From a bacterium 210820-DFI.6.37 (GTDB lineage: Bacteria > Bacillota > Clostridia > Peptostreptococcales > Anaerovoracaceae), in the NCBI GenBank assembly GCA_020558355.1, contig JAJCKG010000002.1:1-64000 (forward strand): a stretch of DNA of 64,000 nucleotides. The letters are read 5' to 3'. This document shows, one piece after another, positions 52,198 to 61,896 of the stretch. The notes beneath the pieces are model-generated. The model searched no databases. It had not been told where the DNA came from and saw only the letters and a list, made by a program, of their open reading frames with translations. Every line of letters begins with the position of its first letter. The first letter of the stretch is position 1. A program made the position numbers and the translations under genes.

Positions 52198-53658
52198 TTA
52201 ATGGTTTGGATTCCAGAATCTCGGTGTTAATACAATAATCAGCGTAAACAGCTCCAGACGGCCGGCCAGCATCAGAAAGGACAAAAGCAGCTTGGCGGGA
52301 GCGGCGAAAATGCTGAAATTGGCCGCCGGACCTACCAGCTCAAAGCCTGGCCCGATGTTTCCGACGCAGGTGAAGACCGCGGTAAAGCTGGTGACCAGAT
52401 CGAAATTATTCAGAGAGAGCACAATGGTAGAAAGAAAGACGATCAGCATGTATAAAAATACATGGTTCGCAATGGACGTGACCGTATCAGCCGGTACGGT
52501 CCGGTTGTCCATTTTTACTGTAACAATCGCGTTGGGATGAAGCTTGGTGGCGATCCCGCGCCGGATTAGCTTCAGCAGGATCAGAATCCGAACCGCTTTA
52601 ATGCCGCCGCCTGTTGAAGAGGAACAGCCCCCGACAAACATAAGCAGCAGGAGCAGCATTTTGCTGAAGGTTGGCCAGAGATCAAAATTATCTGTGGCAA
52701 AGCCGGTGGTGGTCAGAATCGACGCAGTTTGAAATACTGAATAGCGCAGAGATTGAGCGCCCCGGAAAACATCTGAGAAATACAGGTTTGCCGCGATGAG
52801 AATCGTCACAGACCCGGTAATCAGCAGATAAAAGCGGAATTCCGCGTCCTGAAAGATATAACGAATTCCCCTTCGCAGGGACATCACATACAAGTTAAAA
52901 TTAGCTCCTGACAGCAGCATGAATATGGTAATAACGATATCGATATAGGCGCTGTCAAAATGAGCGACACTATCGTTGTAATTGGAAAAACCGCCTGTAC
53001 CGACAGAGCCAAAGGTATGAATCAGAGCGTCGTACAGGCTCATACCGCCTAGGCGAAGAAGAATCGTTTCAGCCAGAGTAAAAATAATATAGGTAACATA
53101 AAGGAACTTGGCGGTATCCGACATTTTCGGCGTTATTTTGTCCAGCGTAGGTCCTGGCGCCTCGGATACGGCAATATTCTGACCGCTGATACCAAGCGAC
53201 GGCATCAGAGCGATAGCGAAAATCAGGATACCCATTCCTCCGATCCAGTGGGTAAAAGAACGCCAGAACAGAATGCTTTTCGGCAGGCTTTCAATATCCG
53301 TCAGGATAGAAGCGCCCGTTGTAGAAAATCCGGAGCAGGATTCAAAAAAGGCGTCAAAAAAATTAGGAATGCTTCCGGAAAGCATAAAAGGCATCGCGCC
53401 CAGAAGAACGGATACGATCCAGCAAAGGGTTACAATAAGAAAGCCGTCCCGGACTTTCAGCTTTACAGCGGAATAGTGGCCCGAGCGGAGCAAAATCGTC
53501 CCCAAAACGATGGCAAAAAGAATCGTTGCGAAGAACGCCAAAAAAGCAGTCACTTCTTCGTAAATGCCTGCTGTAATAAGAGAAGGCGTCATAGAAAACC
53601 CTACCACCAGCAGGGCAAGTCCAATGATTCTGCAAACTGCGCGTAAACTAAGATTCAT
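52198..53658 (-). CDS. trkH: TrkH potassium transporter, first copy
   Basis: 486 residues, membrane pore subunit of a Trk potassium uptake system. Four pore loops with conserved Gly: GFSTTGAS (about 112-119), SVGTGGFSN (about 238-246), LTTTGFATD (about 342-350) and CVGNIGPGF (about 437-445). It follows trkA by 8 bases and precedes a second trkH by 12 bases. Confidence 0.93.
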   Translation of the reverse strand: MNLSLRAVCRIIGLALLVVGFSMTPSLITAGIYEEVTAFLAFFATILFAIVLGTILLRSGHYSAVKLKVRDGFLIVTLCWIVSVLLGAMPFMLSGSIPNFFDAFFESCSGFSTTGASILTDIESLPKSILFWRSFTHWIGGMGILIFAIALMPSLGISGQNIAVSEAPGPTLDKITPKMSDTAKFLYVTYIIFTLAETILLRLGGMSLYDALIHTFGSVGTGGFSNYNDSVAHFDSAYIDIVITIFMLLSGANFNLYVMSLRRGIRYIFQDAEFRFYLLITGSVTILIAANLYFSDVFRGAQSLRYSVFQTASILTTTGFATDNFDLWPTFSKMLLLLLMFVGGCSSSTGGGIKAVRILILLKLIRRGIATKLHPNAIVTVKMDNRTVPADTVTSIANHVFLYMLIVFLSTIVLSLNNFDLVTSFTAVFTCVGNIGPGFELVGPAANFSIFAAPAKLLLSFLMLAGRLELFTLIIVLTPRFWNPNH

Positions 53659-53666
53659 GATTCAGC

Positions 53667-55043
53667 TCACCTTTGTCTTCGGAAAAATGAAAATTTTCCC
53701 GTATCCCGCAGGAGCTTTTCCAGATCCGGCAGCTCCGTCAAAAGACTGAAGATAATGACCCGGTCTCCTTCCTCAATGGTAGTATCTCCGGTAGGAATGA
53801 TTACCCGAAGACCTCTGTGTATGGCCGCGATAATAACGCCGTCCGGCAGCTCCAGATCCCGCAGAGGAGTGTCGATCAGCTTCATGGTGTCGGACGCCAC
53901 GATTTCCATGATTTCCGCCTGCCCCTGGATCAGGACAGAGGAAATGACCCGTTTGGAACCCTGAACGAACCGGAGAATGGTACTGGCGGTAATATCGATG
54001 GGACTCAGGGCCATATCGATGCCCATGCTTTCGATCAGGTCCGAGTAGCTTTCCCGGCTGACCTTGGCGATTACATCCTCAATGCCGTGGCGTTTTGCCA
54101 TCAGCGCCAGAAGCAGGTTTTCCTCGTCGTAGCCGGTCGCGGTAACAAAAGCGTCCATTTCATCCAGGTTTTCTTCCTCCAGAAGATCCAGATCCGTAGC
54201 GTCACCGTGGAGGATCATGACATCTTCAAGATGGGTGGACAGATAATGGCAGCGGCTTTTGCTGACCTCAATGATTTTTACGGCAATTCCGAATTCAGAC
54301 AGCTTTCGGGCCAGATAGTAGCCGGTCTTTCCGCCGCCTACGATCATAACCTTCTGCAGATCCGTATATAGCCCCTTTTCATGGACCTGAACGTTCAGCT
54401 CCATAATAGGCGCCCGCTCCCCAATGACATATAGGCCGTCTTCCGGGTGGATCACTGTATCGCCGTGAGGAATGATCACTTTTCCGTTCCTGGAAATAGC
54501 CACTACCAGCATGTTTTCCAGTACAGAGCCGATTTCCTTCATGGAGATTCCCATAAGCTGCGGCAGCTTTTCCGCTTCGAATTCCAGAAGAGAAACCTTC
54601 CCGCTGGAAAAGATCCCATTGCTGAGGGTATATTTTTCTACCAGATATTTATAAATTTCTACTGTGATGGAAAGGTCAGGATTGACAATACTGTCGATTC
54701 CCATTGTTTCTTTGATAAAACCCAGCTGATCCATATGCTCCGGGTCCCGAACCCTGGCAATTACCTTGGGGCAGCCCAGCTGTTTCGCGAAAGCGGAAAT
54801 TACGATATTCGCCTCATCGTTTTCTGTTACGGCAATCAGATAATCGTAAGTGGCAATGCCCAGATTTTTCAGTATTTTTGTTTCCTTCGCATTGGCGTTG
54901 ACCGTCATAACATCCATATGTGAATTGAGCTTCTGCAGAACCGTTTCGTCCTGGTCGATGACCGTCACAGAATGATCGCCCCCAAGGAGAGCTTCCGTAA
55001 CCTTCAGTCCCAGCTTTCCGGCGCCGACAATTGCAATCTTCAT
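53667..55043 (-). CDS. trkA: TrkA, cytosolic regulator of potassium uptake
   Basis: 458 residues: two repeats, each a Rossmann RCK_N domain (GAGKLG at 7-12; GGGKTGYYLA near 232-241) plus an RCK_C domain. It binds NAD(H)/ATP and gates TrkH. GGAGGT lies before ATG. First gene of the operon with two trkH copies; one TrkA may serve both. Confidence 0.94.
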   Translation of the reverse strand: MKIAIVGAGKLGLKVTEALLGGDHSVTVIDQDETVLQKLNSHMDVMTVNANAKETKILKNLGIATYDYLIAVTENDEANIVISAFAKQLGCPKVIARVRDPEHMDQLGFIKETMGIDSIVNPDLSITVEIYKYLVEKYTLSNGIFSSGKVSLLEFEAEKLPQLMGISMKEIGSVLENMLVVAISRNGKVIIPHGDTVIHPEDGLYVIGERAPIMELNVQVHEKGLYTDLQKVMIVGGGKTGYYLARKLSEFGIAVKIIEVSKSRCHYLSTHLEDVMILHGDATDLDLLEEENLDEMDAFVTATGYDEENLLLALMAKRHGIEDVIAKVSRESYSDLIESMGIDMALSPIDITASTILRFVQGSKRVISSVLIQGQAEIMEIVASDTMKLIDTPLRDLELPDGVIIAAIHRGLRVIIPTGDTTIEEGDRVIIFSLLTELPDLEKLLRDTGKFSFFRRQR

Positions 55044-55072
55044 GTTTTAACCTCCCAACGAATAACAAAACT

Positions 55073-55100
55073 ATTTTACCACTATTTATAAGTTTGGCAA
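55073..55100 (-). promoter_or_regulatory. Promoter for the trk operon
   Basis: On the reverse strand TTGCCA (55100-55095), a 16-bp spacer and TAAAAT (55078-55073), about 30 bases before trkA. Confidence 0.65.
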
Positions 55101-55265
55101 TATCTATTTCCCCTGAAAACCGCAAAAAACGTTAATTTTCGCTGTTTTTCCCGGGAAATTTGAAAAGAAGAAGACAGGCGGAGCGCTTTTCGCCGATACA
55201 GGCTGGAAGCGGCGGGCCGAGTGTGTTAAAATAAAGGAACACGCAAGATGAAAGGGGACTGAAGC

Positions 55266-55859
55266 ATGAAGATAAAACGGTTTATCGGAGGGGTCCTGCA
55301 GAGCAATGGCTATGTGATCTATCAGGAGGAAGGCGGCCCGTGCTATGTGGTGGACCCGGGATATACGGCCGCTAATTTTATTGATTTTATTGCGGAAAAA
55401 CATCTAAAGCCTAAGGGAATCCTGCTGACCCATCACCACTATGACCACACCGGGGCAGTGGACAAGCTGAAGGCTCGCTTTTCCTGTCCGGTCCATCTGC
55501 ACCGGCAGGACATGGATCTTTATAAAAAGGAAGTGGAAAGGCCTCTTGAAGACGGGGATGTGATCCGGTTGGGGGAAGAGACTTTGCGGGTTATCCATAC
55601 GCCGGGGCATACGGCGGGAAGCGTATGCTTTTATTCGGAAAAGAGCAAGCTGGCCTTTACCGGAGATACGATCTTTAATGTGGATCTGGGAAGGACGGAT
55701 CTGGAGGACGGGTCGGAAGCTGATATGATCCGCTCCTGCCGAGATATTATTAACGAGTGGAGCAATGAGATTTATATTTATCCGGGACATGGAGACGGAT
55801 GCAATATGAAAAAGGTGAGACGGATCAACCGTGAATTTTTGGACATAGTAGGAGAATAA
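55266..55859 (+). CDS. MBL-fold metallohydrolase (glyoxalase II-like)
   Basis: 197 residues. The metal motif THHHYDHTG (about 57-65), a later HTPGHTAGS His and the GHGDGCN C-terminal His fit the metallo-beta-lactamase fold with two metal ions. Possible roles are glyoxalase II-like thioester hydrolysis or related hydrolysis. TTAAAATAAAGG upstream resembles a -10 region. Followed 2 bases later by a HAD phosphatase, so they are co-transcribed. Confidence 0.88.
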   Translation: MKIKRFIGGVLQSNGYVIYQEEGGPCYVVDPGYTAANFIDFIAEKHLKPKGILLTHHHYDHTGAVDKLKARFSCPVHLHRQDMDLYKKEVERPLEDGDVIRLGEETLRVIHTPGHTAGSVCFYSEKSKLAFTGDTIFNVDLGRTDLEDGSEADMIRSCRDIINEWSNEIYIYPGHGDGCNMKKVRRINREFLDIVGE

Positions 55860-55861
55860 AG

Positions 55862-56689
55862 ATGACGATAAAACTGATTGCTTTAGATTTGGATGGAACA
55901 ACGCTGAATAATGACCGGATCATCAGCCCGGCCAACCGGCAGGCGCTGGAGGAGGCTGTGCAGCGCGGCGTTAATGTGGTTATCGCTACCGGAAGAACGT
56001 TTTCCGCGCTCCCTCCGGATGTGTTTGAACTCCGGGGAATCCAGTATGTGCTTACTTCAAACGGCGCGGTAATTACGGATCTAAGGACAAGGGAGACGAT
56101 TTATGAGAACTGCATCGCGCCGGCCGCGGTGGAACAGGCGGTAGAGCTGCTAAAGCAGTACGACTTTATGATCGAGGCTTTTACAGGAGGCGGCGCGTAT
56201 ATCGAAAAGGCGTGTTATGATCAGATCAAAAAGACCAGGCGCAGCTTCCGTCATGTGGATTATGTGCTGACTACCCGGCAGCCTGTGGACAGCCTTTATG
56301 ACTTTATACTGAAGCACAGGGAGCATATCGAAAACATCAATGTGAATTTTGAGAATCAGGAGGATCGGTCTATGATGCGGGAAGTCCTGGGGAAACTTTC
56401 TGATACGACCCTTACTACCTCCTTTGATCACAACCTGGAAATCGGCGGAGCTACAACCAGCAAGGCGGGGGCGCTGAAAGAGCTGGGAAATATTCTGGGG
56501 GTAGCGCCTGAGGAAATGATGGCCATAGGCGACAGCCCAAACGACATGGCTATGATGCGGATTGCCGGAATGCCGGTGGCTGTAGGAAACGCCAAGGACG
56601 AGGTGAAGGCCATCGCGAAATACGTCACTGCTACAAATCATGAGGATGGAGTCGCTCAGGCTGTGCGGAAGTTTGTGCTGAAAGGATAG
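55862..56689 (+). CDS. Cof-type HAD-IIB phosphatase
   Basis: 275 residues. Catalytic motif I ALDLDGTTLN (about 7-16) with the nucleophile Asp, and motif IV GDSPNDMAMM (about 219-228). The C2B cap lies between. Such enzymes dephosphorylate sugar phosphates, flavin or PLP; the substrate is unknown. Starts 2 bases after the MBL gene. A terminator follows. Confidence 0.9.
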   Translation: MTIKLIALDLDGTTLNNDRIISPANRQALEEAVQRGVNVVIATGRTFSALPPDVFELRGIQYVLTSNGAVITDLRTRETIYENCIAPAAVEQAVELLKQYDFMIEAFTGGGAYIEKACYDQIKKTRRSFRHVDYVLTTRQPVDSLYDFILKHREHIENINVNFENQEDRSMMREVLGKLSDTTLTTSFDHNLEIGGATTSKAGALKELGNILGVAPEEMMAIGDSPNDMAMMRIAGMPVAVGNAKDEVKAIAKYVTATNHEDGVAQAVRKFVLKG

Positions 56690-56751
56690 CCAAAGGACAG
56701 GCGTATCCATGAAATGATTTTGCGGAAAACGGATACCAAGCTTTAATTGAA

Positions 56752-56817
56752 AGCGGATCAGCAGGTGAGGCGCTGACGCGGAAAAGCGTCAGACCCTTGC
56801 CTGGGATCTGCTTTTTT
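56752..56817 (+). terminator. Terminator after the HAD gene
   Basis: An inner CTGACGC/GCGTCAG stem inside an outer imperfect AGCGGATC.../...GATCTGCT stem, followed by a T-run. It separates the HAD operon from yraN. Confidence 0.8.
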
Positions 56818-56903
56818 GATTGCGTTATAATCCATATGGTCCGGCGGCCGGAGCTTTTTTCTGGACTCTGTCAGATAAAATAAGAAAAATTTACCTGTTG
56901 CCC

Positions 56904-56932
56904 TTGACAAAAGGAAAACCTTAATATAACAT
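56904..56932 (+). promoter_or_regulatory. Promoter for yraN-comM-dprA
   Basis: TTGACA (56904-56909), a 17-bp spacer and TAACAT (56927-56932), 34 bases before the yraN start. Confidence 0.75.
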
Positions 56933-56966
56933 AAAAGTAAAAAAAAGGAAACTAAAAGGGGGTATT

Positions 56967-57299
56967 ATGAATAATCAGCAATTGGGAAAGCTGGGAGAAA
57001 ACGCTGCGGAAGAATATCTGCTGCGGAAGGGATACTGTATTTTGTGCAGGAATTTCCGGTGCCGGGCAGGAGAAATCGATATTGTAGCGTCAAAGGGAGA
57101 GGTTCTGCATTTTATCGAGGTAAAGACAAGGCAAAGCGATCTGTTCGGCCATCCGGCTGACAGCGTCACAAGAAAAAAATTAGGCTGTATGAAGGCGGCT
57201 GCCCGGGGCTATCTCGCGGCCACTAAGGGATGGGCGGAAAAAAGGCAGCTTCAGTTTGACGTGGTTGAGATCGAGATCAATCATATTGAAAATATATAA
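56967..57299 (+). CDS. yraN: UPF0102 (YraN) endonuclease-like protein
   Basis: 110 residues. The restriction-like nuclease core GEIDIVASKGEVLHFIEVKT (about 32-51) has the E-x-D...E-V-K pattern. The family is found beside rnhB or dprA in many bacteria; a DNA or RNA processing role is likely but not established. First gene of the yraN-comM-dprA operon. Confidence 0.88.
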   Translation: MNNQQLGKLGENAAEEYLLRKGYCILCRNFRCRAGEIDIVASKGEVLHFIEVKTRQSDLFGHPADSVTRKKLGCMKAAARGYLAATKGWAEKRQLQFDVVEIEINHIENI

Positions 57300-57311
57300 G
57301 GGGGAATTGGA

Positions 57312-58850
57312 ATGCTGACAAAGGTTTTTACCGCTTCTCTTTTGGGGATGGAGGCGGATCTGGTTACGGTGGAGACAGATCTGCAGTCCGGGCTTCCCGC
57401 TATTAATATGGTGGGCCTTGCCGACACCACAATAAAAGAGGCGAGAGAGCGGATTCGGGCCGCCATTATAAACGCGGGATATGAATTCCCCCGGAGGCGG
57501 ATTACTGTAAATCTGTCTCCTGCGGGAAGACCCAAGGAAGGCAGCCACTTTGATCTGCCCATCGCGATGGGGATCCTTCTTCTGGAGTACGGAAAGGATC
57601 CGGCGGCGGAGGAACTCGCGTTTATCGGGGAACTGTCTTTGGATGGAAAAGTAAGGCCAATAAAGGGCGCGCTTCCTCTGGCCATCGGCCTGCGGGAGCG
57701 GGGGATCCGGCGGCTGGTGCTTCCAAAGGACAATATTTGCGAGGTTTCTCTGCTAAAGGACATGGAGCTGTATCCGGTCAGCGGCATCGAAGAGAGCCTG
57801 GAGCTGGCGGTAAACAGACAAAAGCGCAGACCTTATACGGGGAGCGTCTGCGTCGGGGAGCCGAAAGAGATACAGCCGGACTTTAGCCAGGTAACCGGTC
57901 AGGAGGCCGTAAAGCGGGCGCTGGTTGTGGCGGCGGCAGGAAGCCATGGGGTCCTTCTCATGGGAAGTCCGGGAAGCGGAAAAACTATGATGGCAAGGCG
58001 GCTTCCGTCTATTCTGCCGGAAATGAGCTATGAAGAAATGCTGGAATCGGTCAGAATTTACAGCGCGGCGGGGCTTCTCACTGAAAAAAATCATATTTCA
58101 GAGCAGCGGCCGTTTCGGGCGCCCCACCACTCTGTTTCCCGGGCGGCTCTGATCGGCGGAGGGCGTCATCCAAAACCAGGGGAACTGTCTCTGGCGCATA
58201 ACGGGGTGCTGTTTTTAGACGAGCTGGGAGAATTCGACCCTTCCGTAATCCAGCTGCTGCGCCAGCCTGTAGAAGAGGGAACTGTCACCATCAATCGTTC
58301 CTGGGGCGCGGTACAGTTCCCTTGCCGGGTCATGCTTGTGGCCGCGGCAAACCCGTGTAAATGCGGCTATTTTGGAGATGAGACCCATATGTGTACCTGC
58401 TCAGCGAAGGCTCTGGAGCAGTATTGGTCCAGGTTTTCCGGCCCTCTGCTGGACCGGATCGATCTTCATATAAAGGTTTTGCCGGTACCCGGAAATGAGA
58501 TCCGATCGGGCAAAAAGGGGCTCAGTACAGAGGAAATGGCCAGGCAGGTGCGGATCGCCGCGGCTATACAGAAGGAGCGTTACCGGGAAAGCCCGATCCA
58601 CTTCAATGGACAGATGGACTTTCAGCAGACCGAAAGGTTCTGCGTTCTGACACCGGAGGGCCAGGCGTTTTTAGAGGAAGCGTATCAAAGGCTGGGACTG
58701 AGTATGCGCACTTATTACAAAATTCTTAAAGTTTCCAGAACCATCGCGGACCTTCATGAAACTGACACAATCGATACCTACCATATAGCAGAGGCGCTGC
58801 AGTACCGGTCGCTGGAGGAGCTTTACAGGAGGCCGGGGCATGGAAATTAA
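57312..58850 (+). CDS. ComM/YifB Mg-chelatase-like AAA ATPase
   Basis: 512 residues. An N-terminal Lon-protease-like domain (about 1-170), then an AAA domain with Walker A GSPGSGKT (218-225), and a C-terminal chelatase lid. ComM is a hexameric helicase that promotes branch migration during natural transformation; in Firmicutes the homologue is often called YifB. Overlaps dprA by 11 bases, which supports a shared role in handling incoming DNA. Confidence 0.93.
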   Translation: MLTKVFTASLLGMEADLVTVETDLQSGLPAINMVGLADTTIKEARERIRAAIINAGYEFPRRRITVNLSPAGRPKEGSHFDLPIAMGILLLEYGKDPAAEELAFIGELSLDGKVRPIKGALPLAIGLRERGIRRLVLPKDNICEVSLLKDMELYPVSGIEESLELAVNRQKRRPYTGSVCVGEPKEIQPDFSQVTGQEAVKRALVVAAAGSHGVLLMGSPGSGKTMMARRLPSILPEMSYEEMLESVRIYSAAGLLTEKNHISEQRPFRAPHHSVSRAALIGGGRHPKPGELSLAHNGVLFLDELGEFDPSVIQLLRQPVEEGTVTINRSWGAVQFPCRVMLVAAANPCKCGYFGDETHMCTCSAKALEQYWSRFSGPLLDRIDLHIKVLPVPGNEIRSGKKGLSTEEMARQVRIAAAIQKERYRESPIHFNGQMDFQQTERFCVLTPEGQAFLEEAYQRLGLSMRTYYKILKVSRTIADLHETDTIDTYHIAEALQYRSLEELYRRPGHGN

Positions 58851-59712
58851 AAAAGTATATATAAATGAAGAAATGTATCCGGCGCTTCTTCGGGAAATCA
58901 AAGATCCTCCCAATCCGCTGTATTACGCTGGAGATCTGCGGCTTGCTCATCAGCGGTGCGTTGCTGTGGTCGGCTCAAGGAGAAGCACCGCCTATGGAAG
59001 AGAAACCGCCCAGGCGCTGGGAAGGAGCGTTGCGGGATGCGGCGGCTCTGTGGTCAGCGGAATGGCCAGCGGCATTGACACCTGCGCCCACTGGGGCGCG
59101 CTTAACGCGGAAGGAGGAAAGGGAAAGCCAGGAAAGACCATCGCGGTGCTGGGATGCGGAGTGGATATCTGCTATCCGGCGCAGAACCAGAAGCTGCGGG
59201 ACCGGATCGAAAAGCAGGGCCTGATTTTATCAGAATATCCGCCGGGAACTCCTCCCGCCCGTTACCGGTTCCCAAGACGAAACCGGATCATCAGCGGCCT
59301 GTCGGAAGCTACGGTAGTAGTTCAGGCTCCCGACAGCAGCGGGGCCCTTATTACGGCGGAATTGGCCGCTGACCAGGGAAGAGCGGTATACGCCGTGCCT
59401 GGAAATATTAACAGCGCCTATCATATGGGCAGCAACAAACTGATTCGGGATGGAGCTATGCCTCTGGCCGTTTTGGAGGATCTTCTGGAGGATCTTGGCC
59501 TGGAATGGGAAGAGGAAAAGCCGGCAGAAAAAAATCTCGGGCCGGAAGAAGCCAGGATCTTTGAACTGCTTGCGGAATCCGGTGAAATGACGCCGGATCA
59601 GCTGAGCTCCGCCTTAGATATGCCTGTTGCGAAAGTCATGGGAATCGTCACAATTTTGGAAATAAAGGGTGTAATTTGCACATCTTTGGGAAAAATTTTT
59701 ATTGCAAAATAG
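58840..59712 (+). CDS. dprA: DNA processing protein DprA
   Basis: 290 residues. Rossmann-like DprA fold with VAVVGSRRSTAYGRE (about 45-59) and GMASGIDTCAHWGAL (about 74-88); the C-terminal ~65 residues form a winged helix (DPDQLSSALDMPVAKVMGI-like). DprA loads RecA on incoming single strands. The start lies inside the end of comM. Confidence 0.95.
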   Translation: MEIKKVYINEEMYPALLREIKDPPNPLYYAGDLRLAHQRCVAVVGSRRSTAYGRETAQALGRSVAGCGGSVVSGMASGIDTCAHWGALNAEGGKGKPGKTIAVLGCGVDICYPAQNQKLRDRIEKQGLILSEYPPGTPPARYRFPRRNRIISGLSEATVVVQAPDSSGALITAELAADQGRAVYAVPGNINSAYHMGSNKLIRDGAMPLAVLEDLLEDLGLEWEEEKPAEKNLGPEEARIFELLAESGEMTPDQLSSALDMPVAKVMGIVTILEIKGVICTSLGKIFIAK

Positions 59713-59729
59713 AAAAAAGACGATATAAT
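59702..59729 (+). promoter_or_regulatory. Promoter for topA
   Basis: TTGCAA (59702-59707), a 16-bp spacer and TATAAT (59724-59729). It overlaps the dprA stop codon, giving topA its own promoter with a leader of about 65 nt. Confidence 0.7.
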
Positions 59730-59802
59730 TAGCTTTTAGAACCAATAATATATTGAAATTACCTGCGAAAGCAGAATCCGATAAAAAGACAGGGAGGATT
59801 TT

Positions 59803-61863
59803 ATGGCCGCTGCCAAGAAAAATTTGGTGATCGTGGAGTCACCGTCAAAAGCAAAAACAATTGGAAAATTTCTGGGAAGCAAGTATAAAGTGATCGCTTC
59901 CGTAGGGCATGTACGGGACCTGCCAAAGAGTAAGCTGGGAATCGATATCGAACATGATTTTGAGCCTCAGTACATTTCCATAAGGGGAAAAGGCGATATC
60001 ATCAAGGAATTAAAGAAAGAAGCCAAAAATGCGGCGAAGGTTTATCTGGCAACTGACCCGGACCGGGAAGGCGAAGCGATTTCATGGCATCTGGCGTTCC
60101 TTTTGGGGATCGACGCGGCAGAGCCATGCAGGATCGTATTTAACGAAATTACCAAAAAAGCAGTGCAGAGCGCCATTAAAAACCCGCGGCCCATCGATAT
60201 TAAGTTGGTGGACGCGCAGCAGGCGAGGCGGGTTCTGGACCGGCTGGTAGGCTATCAGATCAGCCCGCTTTTGTGGCGAAAGGTCAGGAGAGGCCTGTCG
60301 GCGGGCAGGGTCCAGTCGGCGGCTCTGAAGATTATCTGCGATCGGGAAAATGAAATCAAGGCTTTTGTCCCGAAGGAATACTGGAACATTACAGCGGAGC
60401 TGAAAAAAGGAAAAAAGTTCGCGGCAAAGCTGACCGAATATCAGAAGAAAAAGATTACCGTAGAAAATAAAGCGCAGGCTGATGAAATTGTAAAAACGCT
60501 GAAAGCCGGAATTTATACTGTGAAAAAGGTGGAAGAGCGGGATCGCTCCCGAAAGCCTTACGCGCCTTTTACCACCAGCAGTCTTCAGCAGGAAGCGTCT
60601 ACGCGTTTGGGATTTTATACAAAGAAAACCATGCTGATCGCGCAGCAGCTATACGAAGGGGTAGAAATCAAAGGACACGGAACGGTGGGCCTTGTTTCCT
60701 ATATCCGTACCGATTCTGTGCGGATCTCCGATGAAGCCAAAGCGGCGGCAAAAGACTATATTACACAAAAACTGGGCGCGGAATATTACCAGAACCATGT
60801 TTATTCCAACAAAAAGAAGGACGTACAGGACGCGCACGAGGCCATTCGCCCAAGCCATATTGAAATGGAACCGGACTCCATTAAGGATTCCCTCAGTAAG
60901 GATCAGTATAATCTTTATAAGCTGATCTGGTCCCGGTTTATGGCCAGCCAGATGGCTCCCGCCAGATTCAAGGGCGTTTCCGCGGCTATTGAAAACAGCG
61001 GATTTACCTTTAAGGCAACCGGATCCAAGCTGGTTTTTGAGGGTTATCTGAAGGTATACGCTCCGGCAAAGGACGATGAAAGCGACAAACTGCTTCCGCC
61101 TCTTGAAGAAGGGGAAACGCTGGAGCTGGCCCAATTGCTGTCGGAACAGAATTTTACCCAGCCGCCTGCCCGGTTTACGGAGGCCAGTCTGGTAAAGGAT
61201 CTGGAAGAAAAGGATATCGGGCGGCCGAGTACCTACGCGCCGATCATCGCTACCATTATCGACCGTAAATATGTAACGAGAGAAAAGAAGACACTGGCTC
61301 CTACGGAACTGGGATTTATTGTTACTCAGATGATGGAGGATTATTTCAAGGAAATCGTAGACACCGGATTTACAGCCAGCATGGAAGACAGGCTGGATGA
61401 AGTGGAAGTCAAAGATGTAGACTGGAAGGACATCATCCGCGACTATTACGGAACGCTGGAAAAGGAACTGGAAATTGCGGATAAAGAAATTAAAAAGGTG
61501 GAATTTGAAGTAGAGCTGACAGGGGAGCTTTGTGAAAAGTGCGGAAAGCCTATGGCAGTAAAGCATGGGCGCTTTGGCGAGTTCGCGGCGTGTACCGGAT
61601 ATCCTGAATGTAAGAATACCAAGCCTATCGTCAAATCCACCAATGTAAAGTGCCCGAAATGCGGCAAGGATATCGTCGCGAGAAAGAGCAAAACGGGGCG
61701 CGTTTTCTATGGGTGCAGCGGATATCCGGATTGTCAGCAGTCCTACTGGAATAAACCTGTTGACAAAAAATGTCCCAAGTGCGGCAGCCTCCTGGTAGAG
61801 AAAAAGACAAAGACAAGCAGACTCGCGTGCTCAAACAGTGAGTGCGATTATAAAGAAGAATAG
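59803..61863 (+). CDS. topA: DNA topoisomerase I
   Basis: 686 residues, type IA. Relaxes negative supercoils. Toprim domain at the N-terminus (IVESPSKAKTIGKFLG; DPDREGEAI), active-site Tyr300 in SYIRTDS, and three C-terminal zinc ribbons (CEKC...CTGYPEC, CPKC...CSGYPDC, CPKC...CSNSEC). Next to hslVU as in other Clostridia. Confidence 0.97.
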   Translation: MAAAKKNLVIVESPSKAKTIGKFLGSKYKVIASVGHVRDLPKSKLGIDIEHDFEPQYISIRGKGDIIKELKKEAKNAAKVYLATDPDREGEAISWHLAFLLGIDAAEPCRIVFNEITKKAVQSAIKNPRPIDIKLVDAQQARRVLDRLVGYQISPLLWRKVRRGLSAGRVQSAALKIICDRENEIKAFVPKEYWNITAELKKGKKFAAKLTEYQKKKITVENKAQADEIVKTLKAGIYTVKKVEERDRSRKPYAPFTTSSLQQEASTRLGFYTKKTMLIAQQLYEGVEIKGHGTVGLVSYIRTDSVRISDEAKAAAKDYITQKLGAEYYQNHVYSNKKKDVQDAHEAIRPSHIEMEPDSIKDSLSKDQYNLYKLIWSRFMASQMAPARFKGVSAAIENSGFTFKATGSKLVFEGYLKVYAPAKDDESDKLLPPLEEGETLELAQLLSEQNFTQPPARFTEASLVKDLEEKDIGRPSTYAPIIATIIDRKYVTREKKTLAPTELGFIVTQMMEDYFKEIVDTGFTASMEDRLDEVEVKDVDWKDIIRDYYGTLEKELEIADKEIKKVEFEVELTGELCEKCGKPMAVKHGRFGEFAACTGYPECKNTKPIVKSTNVKCPKCGKDIVARKSKTGRVFYGCSGYPDCQQSYWNKPVDKKCPKCGSLLVEKKTKTSRLACSNSECDYKEE

Positions 61864-61896
61864 ATATTACAGGGGAAATGAACGGAGGTAAATATT

